A stretch of DNA of 64,000 nucleotides from Fructobacillus americanaquae (lineage in GTDB: Bacteria; Bacillota; Bacilli; Lactobacillales; Lactobacillaceae), in assembly GCF_024029775.1 (NCBI RefSeq), contig NZ_CP097122.1:680001-744000 (forward strand), written 5' to 3'. Positions within the stretch are counted from its first letter, which is position 1. The number at the start of each line of letters is the position of its first letter. Below, piece after piece: positions 1 to 9,878 of the stretch. The notes under the pieces are model-generated. The model ran no database searches. It saw only the letters and a program-made list of their open reading frames with translations, and was not told the origin of the DNA. A program made the translations under genes and the position numbers.

Positions 1-801
<801 letters not shown>

Positions 802-953
802 AAAGTTTGAAGATTGCTCTTCGATTAAACTGACTAGTTGCTATCTCTCGATAACACCTATCCGTTTATTGTTTGTTACGAATTGACTTCGCAAATTTGT
901 TTGTGACTACTTACCAAGTAGCCACCGTTACAGATTTGTTTGTTCAAAGTTTT

Positions 954-970
954 GTTCAGTTTTCAATGTG
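954..970 (-). promoter_or_regulatory. boxA-like antitermination region of the rRNA leader
   Basis: The minus strand reads CACATTGAAAACTGAAC between promoter P2 and the 16S start. A TTGAAAACTGAAC block is common in lactic acid bacterial rRNA leaders and resembles the boxA site bound by NusB/S10. The role is inferred from sequence and position only. Confidence 0.4.
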
Positions 971-1073
971 CGATGCCTTGTTGGGCAACTCATTTATCTT
1001 ACCTCAGCTGTGACCTAAAGTCAACAACTAATTTAGAAAGTTATTTGAGTTGCTTTGTTAGGGCAACTTGATT

Positions 1074-1102
1074 AGTTTATCAGGAATGTTGAAGCTTGTC
1101 AA
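1074..1102 (-). promoter_or_regulatory. rRNA promoter P2
   Basis: On the minus strand there is a perfect -35 TTGACA (1097-1102), a 17-nt spacer and TAAACT (1074-1079). It sits about 270 nt upstream of the 16S 5' end and forms a tandem pair with P1. Confidence 0.7.
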
Positions 1103-1193
1103 CAACTTTCTGATGAACTTTTATCAACTGCCGGTCATCTCTGACAACCAGCGCCTCGATCGAAGCAGCTTTGCTTCGTAACGAACAATAACT

Positions 1194-1222
1194 AGTATAG
1201 CGCCTACCTGACTACTCGTCAA
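1194..1222 (-). promoter_or_regulatory. rRNA promoter P1
   Basis: On the minus strand there is TTGACG (1217-1222), a 17-nt spacer and TATACT (1194-1199), about 120 bp upstream of P2. Tandem promoters are usual for rrn operons. The stretch 802-1267 holds no gene, only this leader and promoter region. Confidence 0.7.
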
Positions 1223-1267
1223 TAGTTTAGCAAATAGTTTTTAACTAAAAAAACAAAAACGTTTTTT

Positions 1268-1312
1268 AAATAAAAAAAGCTTAAATTTGTTCGAATTAAA
1301 ACAAATTTAAGC
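1268..1312 (-). terminator. Rho-independent terminator of cysS
   Basis: A perfect 12-bp stem (1279-1290 with 1301-1312) and a 10-nt loop are followed on the minus strand by a T7-rich run. It ends the leftward synthetase transcript before the rRNA promoters. Confidence 0.85.
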
Positions 1313-1339
1313 GTCCATTTAGCATTCAACGTTCGGATA

Positions 1340-2752
1340 TTAATTCAATTCCCACGTTTGTCCCTGTGGACTATCACGAACAACCAAACCAGTTATCAAC
1401 AATTGATCGCGGATGGCATCCGATGTTTGAAAGTCCTTAGCAGCACGAGCCGCTGCTCGTTCTGCTAACAAAGCCTCTTGTTCTGATGTAAGAACAATCT
1501 CCTTTGTTAACTGTTCAATCCCAAAGATACCAAGCCAAGTTTGCAAACGATTGGCCAGGCACTCTAAGTCTCCTTGAGTTGCATTATCCTGATTTTGTAC
1601 TTTATTAGCGAAAGTGGCCAAATCAAAGATCACGGTAACCGCGTTCTCCGTATTAAAGTCATCATCCATCGCTTCAATAAAAGCCTCTTCCAATTCCGCT
1701 ACCTGATTTTGCACCTGTTGTGAAACCTGACCAGCCGCTGCTATTCCTTTGGCAGACAAAAGCCCTTGATATGTCCGGTACAAGCGATCAAGTTCGCCTT
1801 GTGTTTGGTCCAATCGATCCGGGCTGTAAGAAATAGCGCGGCGATAATTGGTTTTCGCCAAGAAGAACCGCAGACCCTGAGGATCGATATCCGTTTTCAA
1901 CAAGTCGTGAATGGTAACAAAGTTCCCCAGCGACTTCGACATCTTTTCATCATTAACGTTGACAAAGCCGTTATGCAACCAATAGCGAACAAACTGCCGG
2001 TGGTGGTAGGACTCCGATTGTGCCAATTCATTGGTATGATGTGGAAAGGTCAAATCAATGCCACCAGCATGAATATCAATCGTTTCTCCTAACAGCTGGT
2101 CATTCATCACTGAGCACTCAAGGTGCCAACCAGGACGTCCCAATCCCCATGGCGATGGCCAGGCAACCACATCCGGCCGACTTTCACTCTTCCACAAGGC
2201 AAAATCCGTGGGGTCGTGCTTATCTTCTTGATCCTCTTCCCCAAGACGACCGGCAGCATTTTCCTCTAACTGTTCCATGTTCTGATGGGAAAGAGCCGTA
2301 TAGTTTTTAAACTTCTTCGTTGAAAAGTAAACATTACCATTGACTTCATAGGCCTGACCCTGGTCAAGCAACCGTTCGACGAAGGCCACCATTTCTTCCA
2401 TATACTCAGTGGCCCGCGGACGACTAGTGGCAGGTTTAATATTTAGTTGTCGTGTATCGGCTGCAAAAGCAGCAGCGTACTTATCAGCCACTTCCTGCTC
2501 AGTTAGACCTTCCTTCTCACCCTGAGCAATAACCTTATCACCCAAATCAGTAAAATTGGAAACGAAGTTCACTTCAAAACCGCGCCACTCCAAATAGCGC
2601 CGAATCGTGTCAAAAGCGACAGCTGATCGTGCATTACCAATATGAATGTAGTTATAAACCGTTGGTCCACACAGGTACATGGTAATTTTGCCAGCTTCTT
2701 GTGGTACAAAATCTTCTTTTTCCAGGCTGTAAGTGTTATAGACTTGGAGCAT
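1340..2752 (-). CDS. cysS: cysteinyl-tRNA synthetase
   Basis: Cytoplasmic class I synthetase that charges tRNA-Cys with cysteine. The 470-aa length is normal for the family. The HIGH motif appears as HIGN at residues 37-40 and the KMSKS loop as KMSKSLGN in the middle third. The zinc site is intact: Cys28 in LCGP, the Cys of WHLEC and the HH of FPHHTNE. The ATG at 2752 follows an AGAGG ribosome binding site. It lies just downstream of gltX, which keeps two synthetases adjacent as in many Firmicutes. No cysE or T-box leader is present, and a terminator after gltX suggests separate transcription. Confidence 0.97.
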   Translation of the reverse strand: MLQVYNTYSLEKEDFVPQEAGKITMYLCGPTVYNYIHIGNARSAVAFDTIRRYLEWRGFEVNFVSNFTDLGDKVIAQGEKEGLTEQEVADKYAAAFAADTRQLNIKPATSRPRATEYMEEMVAFVERLLDQGQAYEVNGNVYFSTKKFKNYTALSHQNMEQLEENAAGRLGEEDQEDKHDPTDFALWKSESRPDVVAWPSPWGLGRPGWHLECSVMNDQLLGETIDIHAGGIDLTFPHHTNELAQSESYHHRQFVRYWLHNGFVNVNDEKMSKSLGNFVTIHDLLKTDIDPQGLRFFLAKTNYRRAISYSPDRLDQTQGELDRLYRTYQGLLSAKGIAAAGQVSQQVQNQVAELEEAFIEAMDDDFNTENAVTVIFDLATFANKVQNQDNATQGDLECLANRLQTWLGIFGIEQLTKEIVLTSEQEALLAERAAARAAKDFQTSDAIRDQLLITGLVVRDSPQGQTWELN

Positions 2753-2811
2753 ATGCAGACCTCTTTTACTTTAGTAATCGTCATGGTTTGCTCTCATTAT
2801 AACAAAACCAA

Positions 2812-2841
2812 CAAAAAACAGCACTCGAAGCTGAGTGCTGT
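2812..2841 (-). terminator. terminator between gltX and cysS
   Basis: A 9-bp perfect stem (2818-2826 with 2833-2841) and a 6-nt loop are followed on the minus strand by a T6 run. It lies 10 nt after the gltX stop. A TATAAT for cysS occurs just downstream on the same strand. Confidence 0.85.
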
Positions 2842-2850
2842 TTCAAAACC

Positions 2851-4347
2851 TTAGTCGAGGTACTTGCCCTTGACATCAGCCATCGTCTTCAAGACGGCTG
2901 GCTTGTCCAACAAGACAAGCATTTCAGGTAGGTTTGGTCCCTGAATTTGATGGGTTGTCGCAATTCGGATTGGGTTCCACAAATTGCGGCCCTTAATTTC
3001 AAGATCATTTTGAATCCCACGGATGGTCGCCATATAAGTATCAGCATCGGCATCATCTGGCAAGGCAGTATAAGCCTCTTCCCAGGCAGCAAAAACCTTG
3101 CGCCCATCATCAGAAGTCAAATAGTCGACCATTTCATCCGTCACTTCGCCCAATTGAAAGAATGGTTCGCGGACCAAGTCAACAATTTGCTTGGTATAAG
3201 AAATACCGTCAACACCAGCAACTTCGATGACTTCCTTGAGCCATTCGGCACGTTTTTGAGCTTCTTCCTTTGAAATCAGACCAGCAGCAATGATTTGGTC
3301 AAAGAGCTGTGGCATAATGCGGTCCTTATCCTTACGGATCCACTGGTTGTTAATCCATTCCAACTTCTTTTGGTCGAACTTAGCATTGGCCTTTGACAAG
3401 CGGTGTTCGTCAAACATTTCCTTGAATTCTTCTAATGAGAAGATTTCGTCTTCGCCCTTTGGTGACCATCCCAACAAACCAATGAAGTTATCCATGGCTT
3501 CCGGTTGGTAACCCAATTCGCGATATTGTTCCACAAACTGCAAGACATCATTGTCACGCTTTGACAACTTCTTGCCCGTTGCGCCATTGATAATTAAGGC
3601 CATGTGACCAAACTTGGGCACATCCCAACCCAAAGCCTCATAAATCATCATTTGCTTTGGCGTGTTCGAAACGTGATCATCCCCACGCAAAACGTGCGAA
3701 ATCTCCATCAAGTGGTCATCCACAACAACGGCAAAGTTATAAGTTGGCATGCCATCAGCCTTTTGGATCACCCAGTCACCGCCAACTTCTTTAGCACCGA
3801 TTTCGATGTGACCCTTAACGATGTCATCCCAAGCATAGACATTTTCTTCTGGAACACGGAAACGAACAACCGGCTTCAAACCCTGAGCTTCAAAATCAGC
3901 ATACTTAGCTTCGCGTTCTTCGTTGGTCAAGCCCTCGTATTCGTAAACATAGTGCGGGGCTTGCTTGGCAGCCTGCTGTGCTGCTCGTTCTTCGGCTAAT
4001 TGTTCAGAAGTCTTGTAAGACTTATAAGCCAATCCCTTAGCCAAGAGTTCATCGATGAATTCCTGGTAAATTCCTTGTTCATTTCGTTCTGATTGGCGGT
4101 ATGGCCCATACTGACCAGGCTTATCGGGTGCTTCATCCCAATCCAAACCTAGCCATTTCAAGTTTTCCAACTGTGACTGTTCACCATTTTCAATGTTGCG
4201 CGCAGAATCGGTATCTTCGATTCGAATTACAAAAGTTCCATTGTAGTGGCGGGCAAAAAGCCAGTTAAACAACGCCGTTCGGGCGTTTCCAATGTGTAGA
4301 TAGCCCGTTGGTGATGGGGCATAACGAACACGAAAGTCATCAGTCAT
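2851..4347 (-). CDS. gltX: glutamyl-tRNA synthetase
   Basis: Class I synthetase that charges tRNA-Glu, and in most Firmicutes also tRNA-Gln before GatCAB amidation. The 498-aa protein has PSPTGYLHIGNA near residues 11-22 (HIGH motif) and KLSKRDND near residue 260 (KMSKS equivalent). The start follows a TGAGGAGA ribosome binding site. It is transcribed leftward with its own terminator, ahead of cysS. Nothing is unusual in the sequence. Confidence 0.97.
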   Translation of the reverse strand: MTDDFRVRYAPSPTGYLHIGNARTALFNWLFARHYNGTFVIRIEDTDSARNIENGEQSQLENLKWLGLDWDEAPDKPGQYGPYRQSERNEQGIYQEFIDELLAKGLAYKSYKTSEQLAEERAAQQAAKQAPHYVYEYEGLTNEEREAKYADFEAQGLKPVVRFRVPEENVYAWDDIVKGHIEIGAKEVGGDWVIQKADGMPTYNFAVVVDDHLMEISHVLRGDDHVSNTPKQMMIYEALGWDVPKFGHMALIINGATGKKLSKRDNDVLQFVEQYRELGYQPEAMDNFIGLLGWSPKGEDEIFSLEEFKEMFDEHRLSKANAKFDQKKLEWINNQWIRKDKDRIMPQLFDQIIAAGLISKEEAQKRAEWLKEVIEVAGVDGISYTKQIVDLVREPFFQLGEVTDEMVDYLTSDDGRKVFAAWEEAYTALPDDADADTYMATIRGIQNDLEIKGRNLWNPIRIATTHQIQGPNLPEMLVLLDKPAVLKTMADVKGKYLD

Positions 4348-4430
4348 GAATATTGTTCTCCTCAGTACAGCCTAACGCTGAAAAATTCTTCCTTAAGTAT
4401 ACAACAAGTCGGACAGGCTTTCAGCCCCCG

Positions 4431-4460
4431 AAAAAATCAGGATCACCTTGGTCCTGATTT
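4431..4460 (-). terminator. terminator of the dut-radA transcript
   Basis: A 9-bp stem, AAATCAGGA (4434-4442) with TCCTGATTT (4452-4460), is followed on the minus strand by T6. It lies about 65 nt after the radA stop and before gltX. Confidence 0.8.
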
Positions 4461-4523
4461 CAAAATAGTTCGGTCAATAAAAGGTGCTTAACCATTCCGC
4501 CACCGAGCAACGCTGCGCACTTA

Positions 4524-5894
4524 CTAATCGCCAAGTGCTAATTGCAATGCCTCTTTAATCGTCGTCACGCCAACCACCTCAAGGCCATCGGGTAAACGCA
4601 AGCCAGCCAAGTTATTCTTGGGTACAATTGCCCGCGAAAAGCCTAACTTGGTTGCTTCCTTCAGCCGACCTTCCAAGTCGGCCACGGACCGGATTTCACC
4701 AGTCAAGCCCAACTCACCAATAAAGACGTCACTAGCCCTAGTTTCCTTATCTTGGTAGGACGAGGCAACTGCGACCGCGACCGCCAAATCGATAGCCGGC
4801 TCATCAAGCTTAACGCCACCGGCCGCCTTGAGATAGGCATCTTGGTTTTGCAGCAGAAGGTTCGCCCGCTTCTCCAAGACTGCCATAATGACCGAAACGC
4901 GGTTACGGTCTAGGCCAGTGGCCGTTCGTTGTGCATTACCAAAGACGGACGGGGTCACGAGGGCTTGAAGCTCCGCTAAAATGGGGCGGTTTCCCTCTAA
5001 CGTTGCCACAATCGCCGACCCAGTTGCGCCGGCCAAGCGCTCTTCCAGAAAAATTTCGGAAGGATTAGCAACTTCAGCCAGACCCTGGTCACGCATTTCA
5101 AAAATCCCAAGCTCGTTGGTGGCCCCAAAACGGTTTTTGACCGCCCGCAGAATCCGGTACTTATAGTGGCGGTCCCCTTCAAAGTAAAGAACCGTATCGA
5201 CCATATGCTCCAAAATCTTTGGACCAGCAATGGCACCATCCTTGGTCACGTGGCCGACGATGAAGACCGTGATGTTATTGGTCTTGGCAATCTGCAACAA
5301 GTCAGCCGTCACTTCTCTAATCTGAGCAACAGATCCAATTGGCGAGGTCAAATCAGGTTCCTGCATCGTCTGCACGGAATCAATCACCAAGAAGTTTGGC
5401 TTCATTTCCTCGACCTGTTTTTTCACCGCCGTCATATCGGTTTCCGGGTAAAGGTAAAATTGCTGACCACCAACCTCTAACCGGTCTGCCCGTAGCTTAA
5501 CCTGTGAGGCTGACTCTTCTCCGGTCACATAAAGAACCTTGCCATGGTTGGAAAGTTCGCCTGAAACCTGGAGCAAAAGCGTTGATTTCCCAATACCAGG
5601 GTCCCCACCAATTAACACCAGGGTCCCGGCCACAACACCACCCCCAAGAACGCGGTTCAATTCCTTCAAACCCGTGGTGACCTTCGGTGTGTCCTCCAAA
5701 GAGACTTCGTTAATGGCTTGGACCTTAGCGACCTTACCGTCAATGCCGACGCGAGCCTTGCGGTTCGCCGTTTCCGGTTGGACCTTTTCTTCCACAAAAG
5801 TGCCCCACTCGCCACAGTTTGGGCAGCGACCGAGGTAGCGGGCTGAAATAAAGTCACAATTTGAACAGATAAATTGGGTTTTCGTTTTGGCCAT
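4524..5894 (-). CDS. radA: DNA repair protein RadA
   Basis: RecA-like ATPase that helps branch migration and recombinational repair. The 456-aa protein shows an N-terminal zinc finger with Cys10, Cys13, Cys24 and Cys27, a Walker A of [10 protein letters not shown] near residue 95, the diagnostic KNRFG motif near 253 and a Lon-protease-like C-terminal domain. Its ATG shares one nucleotide with the stop codon of dut (TAATG), so the two genes are probably translationally coupled. Pairing with dut is common in Lactobacillales. Confidence 0.97.
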   Translation of the reverse strand: MAKTKTQFICSNCDFISARYLGRCPNCGEWGTFVEEKVQPETANRKARVGIDGKVAKVQAINEVSLEDTPKVTTGLKELNRVLGGGVVAGTLVLIGGDPGIGKSTLLLQVSGELSNHGKVLYVTGEESASQVKLRADRLEVGGQQFYLYPETDMTAVKKQVEEMKPNFLVIDSVQTMQEPDLTSPIGSVAQIREVTADLLQIAKTNNITVFIVGHVTKDGAIAGPKILEHMVDTVLYFEGDRHYKYRILRAVKNRFGATNELGIFEMRDQGLAEVANPSEIFLEERLAGATGSAIVATLEGNRPILAELQALVTPSVFGNAQRTATGLDRNRVSVIMAVLEKRANLLLQNQDAYLKAAGGVKLDEPAIDLAVAVAVASSYQDKETRASDVFIGELGLTGEIRSVADLEGRLKEATKLGFSRAIVPKNNLAGLRLPDGLEVVGVTTIKEALQLALGD

Positions 5895-6364
5895 TAGCCC
5901 TCCCCAGTTGAACCAAAGCCACCGGCACGAACAGCCTTGCTGGTCTCTTCGTCCTGGTCAGCCAGTAAATAAGGCAAGAAGATTCCCTGAGCAATTCGAT
6001 CGCCCTTCTTAATCAAAACGGCTTCTTGGCTAATATTGAGGACTTGAACCATAATTTCACCCTCATTTTGTTCATTATTGTAGTAATCCGCATCAATAAT
6101 TCCAACCGCGTTTGGCATCACTAGGTGTTTTTTCTTTGGTAGAGAAGACCGTGACACCAATTGCAAGTACTCATCCGCCTGCATATAAGCCTTGATACCC
6201 GTTGGGATCAAAACTGGCTTTTGCACGCCTTCTATTGATGCTGGAATGACAATATCTGTTGCTGCAGCAAAGTCATAGCCCGCTGCCCGTTCAGTGGAGC
6301 GAGCTGGCAGGGTCAAACCAGCATTTGCATACTGACTAACAATTTCAAATCCACGCTTTTTCAT
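5894..6364 (-). CDS. dut: deoxyuridine 5'-triphosphate nucleotidohydrolase (dUTPase)
   Basis: Hydrolyses dUTP to dUMP and pyrophosphate, keeping uracil out of DNA and feeding dTMP synthesis. The 156-aa length fits the trimeric dUTPase family. Visible motifs are AGYDF near residue 28, the substrate-binding block [18 protein letters not shown] (catalytic Asp region), KGDRIAQ and the C-terminal GGFGSTG loop. It is the first gene of a two-gene unit with radA. A TTTAGA-N17-TATAAT promoter is visible at 6426-6454 on the minus strand. Confidence 0.95.
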   Translation of the reverse strand: MKKRGFEIVSQYANAGLTLPARSTERAAGYDFAAATDIVIPASIEGVQKPVLIPTGIKAYMQADEYLQLVSRSSLPKKKHLVMPNAVGIIDADYYNNEQNEGEIMVQVLNISQEAVLIKKGDRIAQGIFLPYLLADQDEETSKAVRAGGFGSTGEG

Positions 6365-6425
6365 TCCAAACCCCTTTACATTTCCATTAATCTGGCATAT
6401 AACCGACTTATTATTTAACTAATTT

Positions 6426-6454
6426 ATTATACGTCATTCCGGTTAATTTCTAAA
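6426..6454 (-). promoter_or_regulatory. promoter of dut-radA
   Basis: The minus strand reads TTTAGA (6449-6454), a 17-nt spacer and a consensus TATAAT (6426-6431), 60 nt upstream of the dut start in the divergent gap with the GNAT gene. Confidence 0.55.
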
Positions 6455-6480
6455 CCGTCATATCATTTCTGGAGGTTCTG

Positions 6481-6777
6481 ATGACTATCACTGCAAAACC
6501 AGGAGCGTTCTATTACGAAAAGGACGGCTTACAACTCGGCGAAGTTACCTACTTCGAAAATCAGGCTGAAAATAGCCTTGTTTTAAATCACACTTTCGTC
6601 GACCCCAGCCTACGCGGCCAAAATATCGCACACCAGCTGGTTGACGAAGTCGTCAAAAAGGCGCGAACGGAAGGCAAACGCGTCCAGCCGGCCTGCCGGT
6701 ACGCTGCCGTTTTATTCCGCCGCTTCCGTGACGAATACCAAGACGTTGCCGCGACAAGCCAATTCAATCAAAAGTAG
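6481..6777 (+). CDS. GNAT-family N-acetyltransferase, short YjdJ/COG2388 type
   Basis: A 98-aa protein of the small GCN5-related acetyltransferase type. It shows the acetyl-CoA-binding segment RGQNIAHQLVDEVVKKAR (residues about 45-62) after an FVDPSLRGQ strand, and a PACRYA block near 70. Substrates of this subfamily are mostly unknown. The ATG follows a GGAGG site five bases upstream. It is divergent from dut and alone in its transcript. Confidence 0.8.
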   Translation: MTITAKPGAFYYEKDGLQLGEVTYFENQAENSLVLNHTFVDPSLRGQNIAHQLVDEVVKKARTEGKRVQPACRYAAVLFRRFRDEYQDVAATSQFNQK

Positions 6778-6906
6778 TCTGGCTGGCAAGGGTCTCCCCA
6801 GCAATTAAAGGAACTGGGGTCAGGATAACGGTTGGTCCCATTTGCAGACGGGCTCTGCAATAAAAGATGACAAAAGTAAGATAAAGAAAAACCTCATTAT
6901 TAATAC

Positions 6907-6966
6907 AAAACCGACCAAGATGATTGGAAAAGTAGGACTTAATCCAACCATCTTGGCCGGTTTTTT
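6907..6966 (+). terminator. terminator-like hairpin in the 6778-7111 intergenic stretch
   Basis: Near-complementary arms of about 15 nt (6908-6922 and 6947-6961, one mismatch) surround a 24-nt loop and are followed by T6 on the plus strand. It is about 130 nt beyond the GNAT stop. The rest of 6778-7111 shows no convincing gene. Confidence 0.6.
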
Positions 6967-7111
6967 GGAGCAATCAACCATAGCACAAGTGATACACCAA
7001 TCGATCGAGTAACCGTCACCAATCCGATTGGCCTTTTTAACAGGTTCGCAATCGAAAGCAAACACCCGCATATTGCAGGGATTACAGGATTTGATCCACC
7101 TCAACACTTCT

Positions 7112-7143
7112 GGTCAACAAAAAAAGGCCCAGCCGCGACCAGA
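7112..7143 (-). terminator. terminator of clpL
   Basis: On the minus strand GGTCTGGT pairs with GCTGGGCC (some G-U pairs), followed by T7. It begins about 20 nt after the clpL stop. Confidence 0.6.
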
Positions 7144-7161
7144 CCTCTAATTGAAGAGCAC

Positions 7162-9324
7162 TTACTTTGCTGATTTTTCATCAGCCTTTGCATTGTCATC
7201 TTCTTCAATAGCTGAAATGACAACCTTGCCATCAACCAAGTCAGCTGATAATGCCTTCTTACCAGGGTTATCCAAGTAGAAATCAGTTACTTGATCACGA
7301 ATCTGTTGCTCAATTACTCGACGTAATGGACGAGCACCGAGGGCTTCATCATAACCATCTTCAATCAAGTGTTCCTTAACACCATCAGAAATCCGCAGCG
7401 TCAAATCCTTCTTAGCCAAGGTCTTATCCACATCTGCCAACATCAAGTCAACGATTTGCTTCAAATCCTCCTTCGTCAAAGCTGAGAACTCAACCACACC
7501 GTTGAACCGGTTCAAGAATTCTGGACGGAAGAACTTGGACAACCGGTCCATTAAGTCACCGTTTTCCACATCCTTGTTACCGAATCCGGCATTTGACGTG
7601 GCAATAACCACAGTGTTCTTGAAGTTAACCACGTTTCCTTGACCATCCGTCAAGCGACCATCATCCAAGACCTGCAAGAGCAAGGTCAAGACTTGTGGGT
7701 TAGCCTTTTCAATTTCATCTAACAAGACGATCGAGTAAGGATTACGACGAACCTTTTCTGTCAAAGTGTTGCTATTGTCATCATAACCAACATAACCGGC
7801 TGTTGCACCAATTAACTTTGACACAGCTGTCAAATCAGAATACTCTGACATATCCAAACGGATAATGGAATCCTTTGAACCGAAGAGGTCCTGGGCTAAC
7901 TGCTTTGCCAATTCCGTCTTACCAACACCAGTTGGTCCAACGAAAAGGAACGAACCAATTGGTCGGTTTCCTTCGTCGAAACCGGCACGGTTTCGACGAA
8001 TAGCACGGGCAACGAGGTCCACGGCCTCATCTTGCCCAATAACCTTCCCTGCCAAACGCTTGTCGATTTGCTTCAAGTGTTCAATATCAGAAGCACCCAT
8101 CTGTGAAACTGGGATACCCGTCAAACGTTCAACGGCTTGGGCCACGTCATTTGGCGTTGCCTTAATCTTTTCAACATTCTTAGCAGAATCTAACTGCTTT
8201 TGAACGTCAGCAATTTCGTTCTTAACCTTCAAAGCCTTCTCATAGTCTTCTTGACCAACTGCATCTTCTTGGTCCTTCTTCAAATTAGCTAATTTCTTTT
8301 CCAAAGAAACCTTGTCAGTTGCTGGGTTCTTAGCTGACAAGTGGGCAGCCGTCATATCAATTAAATCGATGGCCTTGTCAGGCAATGACCGTTGTGGAAT
8401 ATACTGCACTGAGTAATCCACAGCTGCTTGCAAAACATCCTTTGGTAGTTCAACATTGTGGTGCTTCTCGTAAAGGGGCGCAATCCCTTCCAAAATCTTC
8501 AATGTATCTGCTGCTGAAGGAGCATTGACCTTGACTTCGTTAAATCGACGAGCCAAAGCAGCATTCTTCAAAATCGTGTTCCGGTACTCATCTTGAGTCG
8601 TTGCACCAATCAATGATAATTCGCCACGTGACAAAGCTGGCTTCAAAATATCGGCCAAGCCCTTACCACCATCTTCGCCGCCAGTTGAACCGGCACCAAG
8701 AATCTGATGAATTTCATCGAAGAACAAGACTACGTTACCAGCATTCTTGACTTCATCGACTAACTTCTGCACGTTTTCTTCAAAGGCACCGCGGTATTGT
8801 GTACCAGCCTCCAAAGCTGAAATATCAATTGAATAAATCTGCTTGTCCTGGATAGCTGCTGGCACATCCCCGGCGGCAATGGCCTGAGCTAATCCTTCAA
8901 TCACAGCAGTCTTACCAACACCGGCATCCCCGACCAAGACAGGGTTATTCTTAGTCCGACGACTCAAAATCTCGGCTGTTTCTTGAATTTCCTTGTTCCG
9001 ACCAATAACTGGATCAAGCAAACCATCCTTGGCTTCTTGGGTCAAGTTGCGACCTAATTTAGCTAACATACCATCTTGCTTAATTTGTCCCGGCTTGACG
9101 TCCTGAGGACGACCGTTACCTGCAGTTTGACCAGGTTGTCCACCATTTGGTAACTGACCAGTTTGCCGATATTGTGCAAACTCCTCTGGCGTCACTTCCC
9201 GTCCGTTAATTAAATAACGACGGTTTTCTGAGTTCAAACCATTCAAGTTACCCATCATACTATCAAAGATATTGTTCATATCTGAGTTAAATCCGTTGTT
9301 AAATGCATCGTTTTGATTTGCCAT
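7162..9324 (-). CDS. clpL: ATP-dependent chaperone ClpL (Hsp100/Clp family)
   Basis: AAA+ disaggregase-type chaperone linked to heat and stress tolerance in lactic acid bacteria. The 720-aa protein lacks the usual Clp N-domain. It starts with an Asn/Met/Gly-rich stretch followed by [19 protein letters not shown] (residues about 32-50), the ClpL hallmark. It has two AAA+ modules: Walker A GDAGVGKT at 132-139 and GPTGVGKT near 470, with a short coiled-coil between them. I see no CtsR box upstream. Instead a small HTH gene lies 61 nt upstream on the same strand, so regulation may be unusual. The ribosome binding site GAGGAAGG is clear. Confidence 0.93.
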   Translation of the reverse strand: MANQNDAFNNGFNSDMNNIFDSMMGNLNGLNSENRRYLINGREVTPEEFAQYRQTGQLPNGGQPGQTAGNGRPQDVKPGQIKQDGMLAKLGRNLTQEAKDGLLDPVIGRNKEIQETAEILSRRTKNNPVLVGDAGVGKTAVIEGLAQAIAAGDVPAAIQDKQIYSIDISALEAGTQYRGAFEENVQKLVDEVKNAGNVVLFFDEIHQILGAGSTGGEDGGKGLADILKPALSRGELSLIGATTQDEYRNTILKNAALARRFNEVKVNAPSAADTLKILEGIAPLYEKHHNVELPKDVLQAAVDYSVQYIPQRSLPDKAIDLIDMTAAHLSAKNPATDKVSLEKKLANLKKDQEDAVGQEDYEKALKVKNEIADVQKQLDSAKNVEKIKATPNDVAQAVERLTGIPVSQMGASDIEHLKQIDKRLAGKVIGQDEAVDLVARAIRRNRAGFDEGNRPIGSFLFVGPTGVGKTELAKQLAQDLFGSKDSIIRLDMSEYSDLTAVSKLIGATAGYVGYDDNSNTLTEKVRRNPYSIVLLDEIEKANPQVLTLLLQVLDDGRLTDGQGNVVNFKNTVVIATSNAGFGNKDVENGDLMDRLSKFFRPEFLNRFNGVVEFSALTKEDLKQIVDLMLADVDKTLAKKDLTLRISDGVKEHLIEDGYDEALGARPLRRVIEQQIRDQVTDFYLDNPGKKALSADLVDGKVVISAIEEDDNAKADEKSAK

Positions 9325-9385
9325 AAATTAATATACCTTCCTCTTTATATAAATTTACTTTCCTTTCGAAATTGGCAGTGTCATC

Positions 9386-9667
9386 TCAACCGTCGGATTT
9401 CGAATCCCGTTTGCTTCTAACGTATGATTCTTGATCTGGATCAGGTTTTTGATAACCGTGTTCCAATTCCTTTAGCACTTGCCACATTTCCATTTGCTGG
9501 GCCCGGGCTAAGGCATCTAAATCTCTTATATTTAGTGAAGTTGCTTGGCTCTGATCTTTATTGAAAGACCGATGAATCGTCGTATAACCGTAACCGGATT
9601 CTTTTGAAACCCGGTAAATTGTCAACGACTTATCCACCAAATAAGCCTTAATGTTAAAACGGACCAT
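9386..9667 (-). CDS. small Cro/XRE-like HTH regulator upstream of clpL
   Basis: About 93 aa. Residues about 8-65 resemble a Cro/C1-type HTH: LTIYRVSKESGYGYTTIHRS is the probable two-helix DNA-reading segment, followed by SLNIRDLDALARAQ. The C-terminus is charged (SKRDSKSDG). I chose the ATG at 9667 because a TGGGGTG site lies six bases before it. A GTG at 9676 is in frame but sits inside that site. The gene is 61 nt upstream of clpL in the same orientation and has an operator-like repeat over its promoter. It could be an autoregulator that also controls clpL, which is an inference. Confidence 0.72.
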   Translation of the reverse strand: MVRFNIKAYLVDKSLTIYRVSKESGYGYTTIHRSFNKDQSQATSLNIRDLDALARAQQMEMWQVLKELEHGYQKPDPDQESYVRSKRDSKSDG

Positions 9668-9727
9668 GCTGATCACCCCAGTTTTGATATCTCTTTTCTA
9701 ACATTTTCTTCCACCTCCACATTTATT

Positions 9728-9757
9728 ATTATAACACATATATGTTATAACACAAGT
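9728..9757 (-). promoter_or_regulatory. promoter and operator-like repeat of the clpL-linked HTH gene
   Basis: On the minus strand TATAAT (9728-9733) is preceded by TTGTGT at 16 nt. Inverted arms TTATAACA (9729-9736) and TGTTATAA (9743-9750) overlap the -10, and TTATAACACA is directly repeated at 9729-9738 and 9745-9754. This arrangement suits a dimeric repressor. Confidence 0.5.
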
Positions 9758-9878
9758 ATGATATATATTTTTTTTGATTTTTTGATTAAAATAGAGTAGT
9801 CGCCTTAGAGCCAAGCGGTTATGGCTATAATGATTCCAGTAAAATAAAAAAACTATTTTCCTATAAAAGGGGTGCCGA

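Noticed and set aside
2753-4523. Possible T-box leaders upstream of cysS and gltX
   Set aside because: No AGGGTGG-type T-box sequence or specifier-loop structure is present; the gaps hold only terminators and short promoters.
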